64,000 nt of DNA, taken from positions 57,992,439-58,056,438 of the forward strand of contig NC_060062.1 of NCBI RefSeq assembly GCF_020283565.1, read 5' to 3'. Shown here piece by piece: positions 10,465 through 20,935 of the stretch. Both the position numbers and the translations under genes were made by a program. The notes below the pieces were generated by a model that saw only the letters and a list, made by a program, of their open reading frames with translations, ran no database searches and was not told the DNA's origin. Origin of the DNA: Trifolium pratense. Taxonomy: Eukaryota > Streptophyta > Magnoliopsida > Fabales > Fabaceae. How positions within the stretch are numbered: position 1 is the stretch's first letter; the number at the start of each line of letters is the position of its first letter.

Positions 10465-12861
10465 TTAATCACTACGGTGGAACTCTTTATCACAGTTAAT
10501 GATAAAGTCATCCCAATATTCTTCCTCTTCATTTATCAAGTTCTGATTGTTAACTTGAGAACTTGTCAGCCATTGGTCAAGGACATAAGCCCTTCTTCCT
10601 TTGCATAGGACTTGTTTCCATACTCTAGGTAGGACATATCCTTTCCTAGTTGGTAAATCTGAATGATACATAATTTCAGCTTTTGGTACCCATCTTCTGG
10701 GTCCACGCTTGTTAGTCCACAAATGTTTACTGTGTTGTTGAGTGTGAGAGAAAGATTTTGGTTTGGAATAATAACTCTTTTGAAAATGGTTCTTAGTTTG
10801 AGTTCTGTTATTATTCCAGGACTTGGATTGTTTGTGCTTCCAGAGTTTGTATTTATCACCAGTCCATTGATTTGACTGGTTATATTTACTGACTCTAGAA
10901 TCATAAATAACCTTAGTCCTATGTTGCCTCTGAGGTTTGAGGTTTGACTTTCTTTTAAAAACTACTGAGCTTTTAGGTTGACTTTTCTCATGAACTAGAA
11001 TTCCTCTGGTTCCAGAAGTTGAAGCCTCAGATTTTGAAACTTTCAGAACATCTGAACTAATACTGTCAAGTTCTGAATAGCTTTTATCTTCTGAGCTTTT
11101 CTTCCCAGATCCTGAGGAACTTGGTTCTTCTGAGTTGTTATTTCCCAAATCTCTCAGATTATTGTCCTCATCTTCCAGAGTACCAAATTTCTTTCCTTCT
11201 TCACTCTGAGGTACAACATAGTAAACCCAAGATTTTCCAACCTTTTTGGGATAGGTCTTTAGCTTTGAATATGTTCTACCATATTCATAGCCAACTCCCT
11301 CTCCTCTTTGTCTCATGACATTATAAACAAGATTAGCAGCTTTGCTCTTACCAAGGTTGAGATGCACAAACTGTTGAAGAGCCATTTCTTGCTCATCAGT
11401 AGGTTTGTGACACACAGCACAACCCTTTTCAAGATCATTTACTCTATTCAGAGTTTCTTGATATAGACCTTGAAAATGTTCTGCTTGTTCAGTCAGAGTG
11501 TTAAGGTTTTCTTGTAAAACTTTTTGTTTACTTAACACTCTGAGATGTTTCTCAATGACCTTGTTAAGTGCAGTTATAAGTTGAGATTTAGAACAGTCAG
11601 AAAATACCTCATCAGTTACTTCTGAATCTGATTCTGATTCATCGTCTGAGTCTACATCTGAGTCAGTTGAAGCCATCAGGGCTAGATTTGCTTCTTCTTC
11701 TTCCTCAACTTCTTCCTCAGATGATAGCTCTTCAAAAGTAGCCATCAGACTCTTTCTCAATTTGCTTTTGAATTGTTGCTTCTTTGAGCTGTATCGTTTG
11801 CTTTTGTCTTTAGCAGACATTTCTGGACAATCAGCAATAAAGTGTCCTGGCTTCTTACAGTTGAAGCAGTTCTTCTGATCATCCTTTTTGCTGACAAAAT
11901 TTCTGGAGCTGTTTCCTCTGAAGTTTCTTTTGTTAAATCTGTTCCATTGCTGAAACTTGGTGAATAAAGCAAACTCATCCTCATTCATCTCATCCTCTTG
12001 ACCATCAGCAGAAGATTCTTCTTCAATATCAAGAAGCTGAGTCTTAAGAGCCTTAGAAGTAGTCTTAGTTGACTGTAAAGCCACTGACTTAGACTTCTTC
12101 TTAGTTTCTGAGTCAGCATCCAGAACCATCTCATGGCTTCTGAGATTGCTTATCAGAGCTTCAAGACTCAGAGTCTTGAGATTTTGAGCTTCCTCTATTG
12201 CAGTGACCTTAGGTCTCCAAGCAATAGGAAGACTTCTCAGAATCTTCTGAACATGGTCATAGGTTGAATAACTTCTCTTAAGAGCTTTAAGACCAGATAC
12301 AAGGATTTGAAACCTTGTAAACATAGTCTCAATGTTTTCATCTTGTTGCATAGTGAAAAGTTCATATTGTCTTATCAAAAGACTAGCTTTAGCCTCTTGA
12401 ACCTTTTCATTACCATCATAGGTAGCACACATGGAATCAAAGATAGATTTAGCAGTAGACTTGTTTTCTATTCTGACATAATCCTCATGTCTAATAGCGC
12501 CAACAACAATGTCCTTTACTCTATGATGCTTAGTGTAGATTTTTAGGTTAGCTGGTGTGAGTAACTTTCTATGCTCAATGGACAACCTTCCATGTTCATT
12601 TAAGTTTTCAAAAGTTACTCCCAACTCAACCAAATCCCACAACTCATGATCAATAGCAGTAATATTGCTATACAGTCTCTCTTTCCACCATTCAAATAAT
12701 GAAGCATCACCATTGAATATAGGGGCTTTTCTGTTGCCACTATGTTCATGTGATTCATTACTTAAGTAGTCAAAACCAAAAGCATTTCTAGGACCACCAC
12801 CAGCACCACTGGCCTCACCTTCACCAGTAGTTCTAGTACTACTATCATCTCCTCCAGACAT
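10465..12861 (-). CDS. gag: Sirevirus gag (798 aa) with CCHC zinc knuckle
   Basis: It starts at the ATG 12861-12859, about 55 bases after the PBS. The N-terminal part is Gly/Ser-rich. Residues ~50-250 resemble the UBN2/retrotran_gag copia capsid domain ([14 protein letters not shown]-like APIAWRPKV region). A zinc knuckle, [14 protein letters not shown], lies at about residues 330-343 and would bind genomic RNA. The long C-terminal extension has acidic Ser-Glu stretches, a possible coiled coil and a basic Ser/Lys/Gln tail. An oversized gag is typical of Sireviruses. The stop is TAA at 10467-10465, next to the frame change into pol. Confidence 0.92.
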   Translation of the reverse strand: MSGGDDSSTRTTGEGEASGAGGGPRNAFGFDYLSNESHEHSGNRKAPIFNGDASLFEWWKERLYSNITAIDHELWDLVELGVTFENLNEHGRLSIEHRKLLTPANLKIYTKHHRVKDIVVGAIRHEDYVRIENKSTAKSIFDSMCATYDGNEKVQEAKASLLIRQYELFTMQQDENIETMFTRFQILVSGLKALKRSYSTYDHVQKILRSLPIAWRPKVTAIEEAQNLKTLSLEALISNLRSHEMVLDADSETKKKSKSVALQSTKTTSKALKTQLLDIEEESSADGQEDEMNEDEFALFTKFQQWNRFNKRNFRGNSSRNFVSKKDDQKNCFNCKKPGHFIADCPEMSAKDKSKRYSSKKQQFKSKLRKSLMATFEELSSEEEVEEEEEANLALMASTDSDVDSDDESESDSEVTDEVFSDCSKSQLITALNKVIEKHLRVLSKQKVLQENLNTLTEQAEHFQGLYQETLNRVNDLEKGCAVCHKPTDEQEMALQQFVHLNLGKSKAANLVYNVMRQRGEGVGYEYGRTYSKLKTYPKKVGKSWVYYVVPQSEEGKKFGTLEDEDNNLRDLGNNNSEEPSSSGSGKKSSEDKSYSELDSISSDVLKVSKSEASTSGTRGILVHEKSQPKSSVVFKRKSNLKPQRQHRTKVIYDSRVSKYNQSNQWTGDKYKLWKHKQSKSWNNNRTQTKNHFQKSYYSKPKSFSHTQQHSKHLWTNKRGPRRWVPKAEIMYHSDLPTRKGYVLPRVWKQVLCKGRRAYVLDQWLTSSQVNNQNLINEEEEYWDDFIINCDKEFHRSD

Positions 12862-12917
12862 AGTGTTCTCACAAGCTCTTTACTGTCTCACTGTTAAGTG
12901 AAAGTAACAGACCAGGT

Positions 12918-12929
12918 GCTCTGATACCA
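12918..12929 (-). other. Primer binding site, initiator tRNA-Met type (Sirevirus)
   Basis: Minus strand TGGTATCAGAGC, two bases downstream of the 5' LTR end. This is the usual plant Ty1/copia PBS complementary to the 3' end of initiator tRNA-Met, from which minus-strand DNA synthesis starts. Confidence 0.95.
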
Positions 12930-12931
12930 AT

Positions 12932-14040
12932 TGAAGGTGTGAAAACACAAGAAGGGGGGGTTGAATTGTGTTTTAGCTAAGTTAAAACTTTTTCAAGTTC
13001 TTAACTCAACTACGTTAGCAGCGGAAAAATAACACAATAAATAACAAGATAGAGAGAGATCACACAAGCAATTTATACTGGTTCCTCTCACAAAACGAGA
13101 GTAGTCCAGTCCCCTTGCACTTCCAAGGGATTTCACTATAATCACACAAGATTACACCTGCTCAAGCACACAAGCAAGAGACTTCTCAACAATGCTCAAG
13201 CACACAAGCTTAAGACTTCACACTTAAGCACACAAGCTTAAGTCTCACACTTAAGCACACAAGCTTAAGTTACACACGTAACAATAAAGTATATAAAAAT
13301 ATACAAGTGCTCTTAGATGAACCTAAAGAGAGCAAAATACAAATAGTACAGAGTATTTGGCTGAAGTGCAAAAACACTTGACAGAGGTTCAGAGCTTGTA
13401 TATCAGAGTTCAGAGTTTGTTCAGCACACGTTCAATTCTTGATTATTATATTTGTTGTAGCTGAATCTTCTAGTATATATACCACTAGAAAAGAGTCGTT
13501 GCAAAAAGAACCGTTGGAGTTGATAACCTTTTGTCTTCAAGCAGTCTGTCTTGATGCAGTTGGTTGTATCCAAAACTAAGAAAGAGTTTCAGGTACTTTG
13601 ACTACTGCAGAGTGGACTTTCCTTATTCAGCTAACAAAACTGAAGACCCACGTTCTCAAGACAGGACAGACAAAACAGAGGTAGCTGAACTGATCAGGCT
13701 TGAAAGGTCCTTTTCTTCATTGGTAGAAGAGTTGACTGGAAAAGAGAATCTTCACAGCTTACAAAGAGATCTTCAGAGTTTGATGAAGCTTGTAGACAGA
13801 TAAGAAGATCTGAAGTCTTCATCCTCTGAACGTTGTAACCTCTGAAGTCCAACATCTTCTGAGCGCTTGTGAACTTCTGAATTCACATCCTCTGAACTCC
13901 ACTCAGGACTTAAATGATGCTTATATCTGCGCACTTAAAATAAATTTTTAGTCCTTCCAATTTGTTAATTAATACTTTGTTATCATCAAAACCTTTATAG
14001 ATTTAGGGGCAAACATTTTTAAATCAATTTTGTTCCAACA
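12932..14040 (-). repeat. 5' LTR of the Sirevirus element (1109 bp)
   Basis: Boundaries are TGTTGGAACA ... CCTTCA on the minus strand, flanked by ATTGT at 14041-14045. A likely TATA box (TATATATA) lies at 13474-13481 and would drive minus-strand transcription of the genomic RNA. Compared with 1897-3006 only the G-run length differs to my eye. Confidence 0.95.
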
Positions 14041-15858
14041 ATTGTGAGGTTTTATGACCCAAAAAATTATGAAATTTACAAAAACCTCTTTTCTTTTGTT
14101 GTTCTAAAGGAGGCACTTTTAACCCCTTTGGGACAACAATTTGGCCATCAGCAACCAATAAATCAAATATTTCATCACATTTTGTTATGTCGAATGAATA
14201 GGTTTTAGCAACAAATTTATCATTTTTGGGTTCGACAGGATTTTTTCCATTCGATGGCTTTAGCAATTTACAAACATAGGGAGGGTCTGGTTTTAATTCG
14301 GCCACATTAATTTCATTATCCTCTATGTCCTCGTAACTGACAACATATTCATCTTCATCATCTATTGTTTCGACATAGGCTATTTTCTCCCTTTTTTGAA
14401 ACTTTGATGATCTAGCCTTTTCAGCTTTAAGGCGTTCGACCTGTCTCACTCTATCTGCTAATTGTGCCATATCCCTTAGATGTTGTGTATCTAATTTCTT
14501 TCGAATCGAATAGTCTAGGCCTCCAGCAGCCATTTCGACTAACTCATGCTCAGACACTTGTGTAAAACATCTAGCCTTGAGTAACCTGAATCGTTTCAAA
14601 TAGTCATCCACAGACTCTGGTGTTTTCCTCCTAACACTAGCCAATTCTTTCAAACTAATTTTAGATTGGCCCATGTAAAATTGTTCATGGAAAACCCTTT
14701 CTAGTTGAGCCAAATGATGAATCGAATGTGGGGGAAGCGTTGTGAACCAAGTGAAAGCATTTTTCGTGAGGGAATTTGGGAAATATTTCATTCTTAAATT
14801 TTCATTATCTGCCAAATTTCCTGCTTCAGTAAAAAACCTTGCAACATGCTCCACTGTTGATTCAGTTGTATCCCCAGCAAACTTTGTGAATTTGGGGATC
14901 TTCCATCCCCTTGGCAATTCAGTCTGTAGTACGTACTCAGACAAAGGGGAAACTAAATTAGGCCTGTGCAAGCCTACATTAAACCCATTTTGGGTCAATA
15001 TCATTTCGACTAAATTTGCCAGGTTATTTTGTTGTGCAAAATTGTTTCGTTGCACGTTTCTGACTACTTTGTCAGCATTTTGATTTCTATTAACCAAAAC
15101 TATCCCTGGATCTTGAACTTGATTCACCACTTGTTCTGGTGGTACCTCTTGCACCACTTGTGGCACTTGATTTACAGGGACCCCAGCATTAATGGGCAAA
15201 CCTCGGTCCTGAACATGCTCTTGGTTTCGAATGGGTTGAAGATTTTGGTTAGGCATTGCAGGAGTGCCAAAGAAATCTGCAATTCGCCCCATCTGATGGG
15301 CTAAAAACTGATAGTTGTCGTTTGTATTATTGATTAAAGGATTCAAGATAGTTCCTAATTGTGAAGTTAGGGTGTTAACCATTTCATGGTTGCTTTCGTC
15401 CATTTGTTGTCTAAAAGACATCATGGTTACATTTGTCAAATTTTGTTGGGCAATGTCTCTGGCCCTATTTCCCACAACAGAGGCTGATGGGGAAGGCATG
15501 GTAGCCCCTTCAGGTTAGAATTAGAATGATGTAAGCCCATCATCAAAGATGCTGGCATACCTAACCCTGATTCATCCAGCGCAAATGATCGAATTGGGCT
15601 CCTTAAATCGTTAGGACCCGGCTGATTATTTCCCATATTGTTTGACACTAACGAAGATATTGACCCAGATAGGGTCGAACTCGTTGAAGGAACTATTACT
15701 CCTATATTCCCAAAACTCACTGAGGGTCCGCTCGAACCAGATGTTCCAGAGCTATTGGCCATAACAGTAGCGTTACTATTGGACGCTTGTGTTGGCTGTC
15801 CCTCAGGATTTAGGAAATTGTTATTGTTGTTTTGATTATTATTGAGTGGTCGAACCAT
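14041..15858 (-). pseudogene. 5' part of Ty3/gypsy gag, frameshifted and interrupted
   Basis: Two overlapping frames cover one gag. The first runs 15858 to about 15500 (Asn/Ser/Gly-rich N terminus beginning MVRPLNN). The second, in another frame, runs to 14041 and contains the capsid-like retrotransposon gag domain (FAWFTTLPP-type motif seen as FTWFTTLPPHS, then SVDDYLKRFRLLKARC). A one-base loss in a G run at about 15505-15510 explains the frame change. The reading ends inside a zinc-knuckle-like CKFHNFLGHKTSQ, where the Sirevirus LTR begins. The last five residues of the open frame are LTR-encoded. Compared with what I recall of the family, the final Cys of the knuckle was already Phe in this copy. 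Confidence 0.85.
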
Positions 15859-16022
15859 TTTTTATCGAGATTTAACACTAGTTAAATTTGGTAAAGATTT
15901 ACCACTCCTCAAATGCATACAAAATCAAAACAGACATCTGAATACCAATGGTTTAGTATTCGATATTTAAAATTTAGAAAGACAAACTTCTTTTAAAAAG
16001 TAAAAACTGCACAAACAACCCG

Positions 16023-16040
16023 TCCCACTGGGCGTGCCAA
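16023..16040 (-). other. Primer-binding-site-like sequence of the Ty3/gypsy element
   Basis: Minus strand TGGCACGCCCAGTGGGAC starts two bases after the LTR end (16043). It begins TGG, as expected for the complement of a tRNA CCA end. I do not assign the tRNA. Confidence 0.6.
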
Positions 16041-16042
16041 TT

Positions 16043-16949
16043 TGTTTACACTAATTTTTGGTAAACAACCGCTAGTTTAAATTAATTACTTGAGAGATCA
16101 ACTAGTAAATCTCGGGACAATTGTTCGTGCGTTATATTAAAAGAGGTTTGAATGTTCTTCATTAAATACATCATTAATTTTCAATAACAATGTGTTTAAC
16201 TTGAAAGATTTTCAGTTGCGTAATTTGTAAAACGAGGTTTTATGAAACACAAGTGTGAAACATAAATTATGTAAAAATGAAGAGAAAGTTCACTCGAATG
16301 AGAGAACTATGTAAATGCAAAAAGTAAATGCTTTGAAAATAAAGACTTGGAAAAGGGTAAATTGCATTTGAAATGTAAATGTTACAAAAGAATAAAGATG
16401 GTTCACTGATCCATACATCTTTCTCGAGTAACTCTTTTCTCGCTGTAACATGGATACTTTGAGTGTTTGAGAATTTGTGTAAGTGAATTGTGACCCTTAT
16501 TTCGACTTACAAACTCCTATTTATAGAAAAACTAAGTAACTGCTACTTTAACGTTAAACTATTAGTCCTCTGCCACGCGTCCTTTTGCATTTGAAATGAA
16601 CCAAGGCCTTGAACCGTTGCAACTGTCGAAATCGAATCACATTTGAAGGATGGAAAATACTCTAAGTCCACAATTTTAAGTACTTCGATTCTTTGACTGC
16701 AATCGAATTAGCCATCTACTCGAAAGGCAGAATTTCTTCATATCTTGTAGACTCATAATGGACAATGAAAATAATACTTTTCATTAGAACTCTCTTGTTC
16801 TTAAAGACATTACCCTTAACCTTCATTAAATGAGAAGATAAGAGAGAGAAATCTCTCTTGTTCTTGAAGACATTTAAAGCCTGACATTATTTGAAGTCAT
16901 TTAACAAGCGTTTCAGTAATGAATGTCTCTGGAACTAGAGATGAAAACA
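16043..16949 (-). repeat. 5' LTR of the Ty3/gypsy element (about 907 bp)
   Basis: The left edge TGTTTACA (LTR 3' end on the minus strand, ...TGTAAACA) is fixed by the adjoining PBS. The right edge, minus-strand start TGTTTTCATC at 16949, is inferred from the TG...CA rule and from copia sequence beginning beyond it. A TATAAATA on the minus strand (16518-16525) fits an LTR promoter. The partner LTR is not in the window, so the right edge is less certain. Confidence 0.6.
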
Positions 16950-19010
16950 TATTTTAGCTCAAGCTAAAATATGGGATAACAGTGGGTCAGCCAGCTGGTC
17001 AATGGCTGGTATGTGAAGAACTTGTAGTTGTTTTGAGAGTACCTTTTCCCTTACAAAGTGAATGTCAAGCTCAATGTGCTTTGTTCTTGCATGAAGAATT
17101 GGGTTGTGAGCTAGTGATACAGCACTTAAATTGTCACATAGGAGAGTAGGAGTATGATATGGAACCTGAAGTTCGTGTAAAAGAGATTGAATCCACAGCA
17201 GTTCAGCAGTTGTATTGGCCATACTTCTATATTCAGCTTCAGTACTTGACCTTGCTACTAGAGCTTGTTTCTTGGATCCCCGGGAGACTAGATTAGATCC
17301 CAAATATATGCATGACCCAGAGGTGGATCTTCTGTCATCTTGGTCAGTGGCCCAGTCAGCATCACTGTATGCTCTTAAAGAAAAGGGGGACTGGATGAAG
17401 CAGGATTTAATAGAAGACCCTAATTAGCAGTACCTTTGAGATAATAAAGTATCCTTTTGACGGCTTTCCAATGTGTTTCAAGAGGATGTGCCATGAATTG
17501 GCAGACTTTATTGACACTGAATGAGATGTTTGGCCTTGTTAAAGCTGTATATTGAAGAGCTCCTACTGTAGATCTATATAAGGAAGGATCTGTTAGGGCA
17601 TCTGTTCCAAATTTGCTGAGTCTGCAGCTGCTGACCATGGGTGAACCGATGGGTTTGTAGTTATCCATATTAGTTTTGCATAGCAAGTGTCTAATGTACT
17701 TACTTTGATTGAGTAACAGACCACCTGAGGCAGTTTTGTGCACTTCAATGCCTAAGAAATAGTCAACTTCTCCCAACTGTTTTAGAGCAAATTTGACATT
17801 TAGTTTCTGAATGACATCTTGAATAAGATGACGGGCAGAGCCAGTGATGAGGATGTCATCTACATATATTAACACATAGGTAGTAGTTCCTTGTTGATGA
17901 AGAATCATTAGTGAAGGGTCACACTTACTTGCAATGAATCCCATTTGAAGTAAGGTTTGAATGAGCCTTTCATACCAGGCACGAGGGGCTTGTTTTAAGC
18001 CATATAAAGACTTGTGTAATTTGCAAACCAATGATTTATCAGAGGACTCAAAACCTGCAGGTTGTTTCATGTAAACTTCTTCATGTAAGATGCCATTTAA
18101 GAAGGCATTGTTGATGTCAATTTGTTGCACAACCCATTTGTGTGTCACTGCTAGAGTTAGAATGATTCTGATGGTTACAGGTTTGATCACAGGTGAGAAA
18201 GTTTCTGTAAAATCAAAGCCAGGAGTCTGTAAGAAACCTTTGGCTACTAGGCGTGCTTTGTATTTATTGATGGTTACATCAGGATTTTCTTTTATTCTGA
18301 AAATCCACTTGCAGCCAATGGCCTTTTTGTGAGGTGGGAGAGGTACTAAGGACCAAGTATTGTTATCTGTAAGAGCTTTGAACTCAGTGTGCATTGCTTG
18401 TAGCCACTTTGGATCAGCAAGAGCACTTTCACAGTGGTGGGTTCAAGAACAGTAGTAAATGCTTTGGGTTTTAGATTGCCTGTTTTGCCTCTGGTGATCA
18501 TAGAGTGGTCATTATGATGAGAGATAGTGGTGATGGGTGAAATGTTTTGAGCTTTATTTGTAGTTAAAGTGGGGGGGTTGGAAGGACTGTTGGTTTTAAG
18601 CAATTGATTGTGGTTAGAAATGTCTTTGTCACTTGGTGCTTGTTTAGGTGAGGTGAGAGAATTGCTTTCAGAGTTTGAGTTTGTATTAGTTATGGAAAAG
18701 GAATGACCATTTTGAGGCATGTGATTAGAGAGAATAGAGTGGGTTAAAGGAGTGACAAAGTTGTCGGGATTAATAGTGGAGTTAGGAAACATAGAGATAT
18801 ATGGAAATTGAGACTCATGAAATATAAACATCTTTGGATATATAAATTCTACCTTGTTCATCTAGACATTTGTGACCTTTGTGTTGAGGAGAGACTCCTA
18901 AATAGACACAGGGACTGGATCTATATTGTAGTTTGTGTTTGTTGTAAGGTCTAAGATGAGGAAAGCATAAGCATCCAAAAACTTTTAACTGACTGTAATC
19001 AGGTTGTGTT
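16950..19010 (-). pseudogene. Decayed Ty1/copia pol: integrase tail, RT and RNase H
   Basis: Three broken frames on the minus strand read as one pol. The first (from ~19010) is the integrase C terminus (FGCLCFPHLRPYNKH) and linker (18861-18430). The second (18394-17420) is reverse transcriptase with KWIFRIKENPD, QIDINNAFLNG and YVDDILITG. The third (17303-16959) is RNase H with SSTEAEYRS and DNLSAVSLAHNPILHARTKH. Breaks include a frameshift near 18420, a stop TAG near 17424 where Leu is expected, and a one-base loss near 17380. The 3' end stops at the gypsy LTR (16949) and the 5' end stops abruptly at about 19010. It is clearly a different family from the two other copia elements here. Confidence 0.9.
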
Positions 19011-19262
19011 TCGAACTAATTAGTCAAAGTTACAAATACAAGTGGTTGCAGACTCTTTAAATAGAGCTGCTAAAATATCTGAGCTGACAGTGCCATATCA
19101 CTATTCCTAACAAACTTATCACCACATCAGCTCTTAGGTGTAACTGACTGTAACAAACTTTGTGTCAAATCATCATTGTTTACATTTTACTTATTGACTA
19201 ATACATTTGCTAACTATCGATTCTATTTTGATATTGTATTCTATTAAAACCAATTACCGATT
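19011..19262 (-). repeat. Possible 5' LTR remnant of the decayed copia element
   Basis: The minus strand has an LTR-like look, with a possible start TGTTAGGAATAG or TGTTACAGTC and a TATTTAAAG about 100 bases later. Gag, protease and most of integrase are missing between it and the pol remnant, so a deletion joining LTR to integrase is likely. There is no second copy to compare, so this stays tentative. Confidence 0.3.
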
Positions 19263-20340
19263 GGTAACAGCTTATTAAATTTAACGGTATGTTTTATATG
19301 TTCTACCGGTAAGAGAGACTTAAAGGTGGGCTATAGTCTAATTTTACTTTGTAGTTTAATTATTTGATTATAATTTTATTTTAATGAGGAAGATAATATA
19401 ATTTTAGTTTTTTTTTTTTGAAGCAAATATAATTTTAGTTATTTTAATATAATATGCATATTTTATAATTACATTGAGCTTTTTATATTTTCTATGCATC
19501 AAAAGAAATTATATTTTCTATTTTTTTAAAAAAAGAAAAGTTTAATTAAAATATTTTGTACGACCCATTAAAATCATCATGTCAGACACCTCAGCTTAGT
19601 GTATTAAAAATAGAAAAAATTAACTCAAATATTTTCTAATAATTGATTTATTTCCATATTTATAACTAGACTCTGATTTTTACATCCTTTTATTCTTCCA
19701 TGGTTGTGAACTTTTTTTGTTGTTTTACGGCATGATAATTTGTTTGTATGAGCACTGAAAAAGACTATAGTATTTTCACCACTGATAACTTTGTTTCTAA
19801 ACGTCAAAAAAAAAAAAAAAAAAAAAAAAAAACTTGTTTCTTGATTCGAAAACATTGCACTTTCAACATTTTTAAGGCAGAAATTTAGCCTCTCGCAATT
19901 AATACCATTTCAAGGACACGTTGCTTAGAGAAAAAAATGGAACATTAGTGCAAAGGACTAAGGCTCAAACTCCAACTAATTAGAGGGGAATTAATGTGCA
20001 AATTTCTTTCTAAATTTGGAGCCTTCTTATATGTCGACTTTTTGACTCATGCTTCTCCTTCAGAAGACATTCGTGATCTTCTTAGATACGACACAATGAG
20101 AATTTTCTTATAAGCAAAAACCACTTTTTAGATTTATTGAAAAAGTAATGTATCGTATCCAAAAAGAAAGAAAAAATAATGTATCTGGTCAATAATATAG
20201 ACCAGATATATTATTTTTTTAATGAATCTAAAGAGTGTTTTTTGGCTATAATTATGTCTCAAAGGAGTATATGTAGAGGATTGAGGCTCAAACTCCAAAT
20301 CATTCCACTTAATACTAAGCTGATTGATAGAATAAGATAG
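19263..20340. other. AT-rich intergenic DNA, no gene seen
   Basis: No coding region is recognised. Notable are a run of about 30 A at 19805-19832, several T runs, and low-complexity AT stretches. The short open frames here have no domain and follow homopolymers. Confidence 0.6.
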
Positions 20341-20345
20341 TTTAC

Positions 20346-20520
20346 CAACATAGTGTGGCTCAAGTGGTAGATACTTGGATCCCTTAACCATTTGGTCTTG
20401 GGTTTGATCCCCGACCAGTGCATATGAAAAAACATTTGTTGGGAGAGGTCAACCTCTTAAATGAATCTCAGTCACTTCGAGAGAATTAATCTCTACAGTT
20501 GCGCGCAAATGATTTCTTTA
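20346..20520 (+). mobile_element. tRNA-derived SINE, plus orientation
   Basis: A polymerase III A-box-like TGGCTCAAGTGGTAG starts near 20355 and a B-box-like GGTTTGATCC lies near 20401-20410. The body after it (GGGAGAGGTCAACCTCTTAA ... GTTGCGCGC) is shared with the inverted copy at 20800-20935. No target duplication was identified. Confidence 0.75.
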
Positions 20521-20562
20521 ATTTACCAAAAATAACAAGAACAAGATACTCTTTTTTTTTTT

Positions 20563-20801
20563 TGTTCTTGCTCATCCGACATGGCATGAATCACCGAACC
20601 TGCACTCAGGAATAGTAATGATTTGAAAAATGCGTGATTCATTAAGTGAAAGACAATAACCGAATAGTTAGAGATGCCGCAAGCAAAAATCATATAGCCT
20701 AATTGACTGCAAGTTGAATACGCTATGACCCTCTTTAGATCGTTCTGTAATATTCCAGTCCGCAAAGAATGACGTCGTAGCTCCTGCAGAAGTAATAATC
20801 A
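20563..20801 (-). pseudogene. nad5: Nuclear copy of a mitochondrial nad5 fragment (NUMT)
   Basis: The minus strand encodes about 70 residues closely matching plant NADH dehydrogenase subunit 5, including [32 protein letters not shown] and [15 protein letters not shown]. In mitochondria this is a membrane proton-pumping subunit of complex I. Here only a middle fragment is present. Upstream, [13 protein letters not shown] continues the same gene in another frame; about 7 bases seem lost around 20757-20762. After the SDEQ codons an A-rich run follows (20550-20562 on the minus strand). The copy cannot make a working protein. It is flanked on both sides by SINE sequence. Confidence 0.9.
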
Positions 20802-20935
20802 AAGGTATCCTCCGCGCGCAACTGCAGAGACTAATCCCTCGAGGTAACTGAGATTCATTTAAGGGGTTGACATCTGCCAACAAATGCTTCTCCATACGCA
20901 CCGGCCGGAAATCCAACACATAACCAAATGGTTAA
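20800..20935 (-). mobile_element. 5'-truncated SINE, minus orientation, same family as 20346-20520
   Basis: Read on the minus strand it starts TTAACCATTTGG, lacks the A box, and contains the shared CCCTTAAATGAATCTCAG and GTTGCGCGC segments, ending at GGAGGATACC just before the nad5 fragment. It forms an inverted pair with the plus-oriented copy on the other side of nad5. Confidence 0.75.

Larger units (their letters stand above)
1897..14040 (-). mobile_element. Complete Sirevirus-lineage Ty1/copia retrotransposon (12.1 kb)
   Basis: Minus-strand order is 5' LTR 12932-14040, PBS 12918-12929, gag 12861-10465, pol 10462-7304, envelope-position ORF 6849-4183, polypurine tracts 3456-3007, 3' LTR 1897-3006. 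Both sides carry the 5-bp duplication ATTGT (1892-1896 and 14041-14045). The LTRs begin TGTTGGAACA and end CCTTCA. By eye they differ only in the length of one G run (8 versus 7). Large gag, extra ORF after pol and multiple PPTs are known Sirevirus hallmarks. All ORFs are open, so this looks like a recent and potentially intact copy; activity is not shown. Confidence 0.93.
1147..16949 (-). mobile_element. Ty3/gypsy-type retrotransposon remnant (5' LTR, PBS, gag), split by a Sirevirus
   Basis: The element runs on the minus strand: LTR 16043-16949, PBS-like site 16023-16040, gag 15858-14041, then after the nested 1897-14040 insertion gag continues at 1896-1147. Protease, RT and integrase of this element are absent, because the element is cut at 1146 by another LTR. 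The gag is frameshifted near 15500 and so is dead. The order LTR, PBS, gag and the Retrotrans_gag-like region support the assignment. The exact lineage is not determined. Confidence 0.75.
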
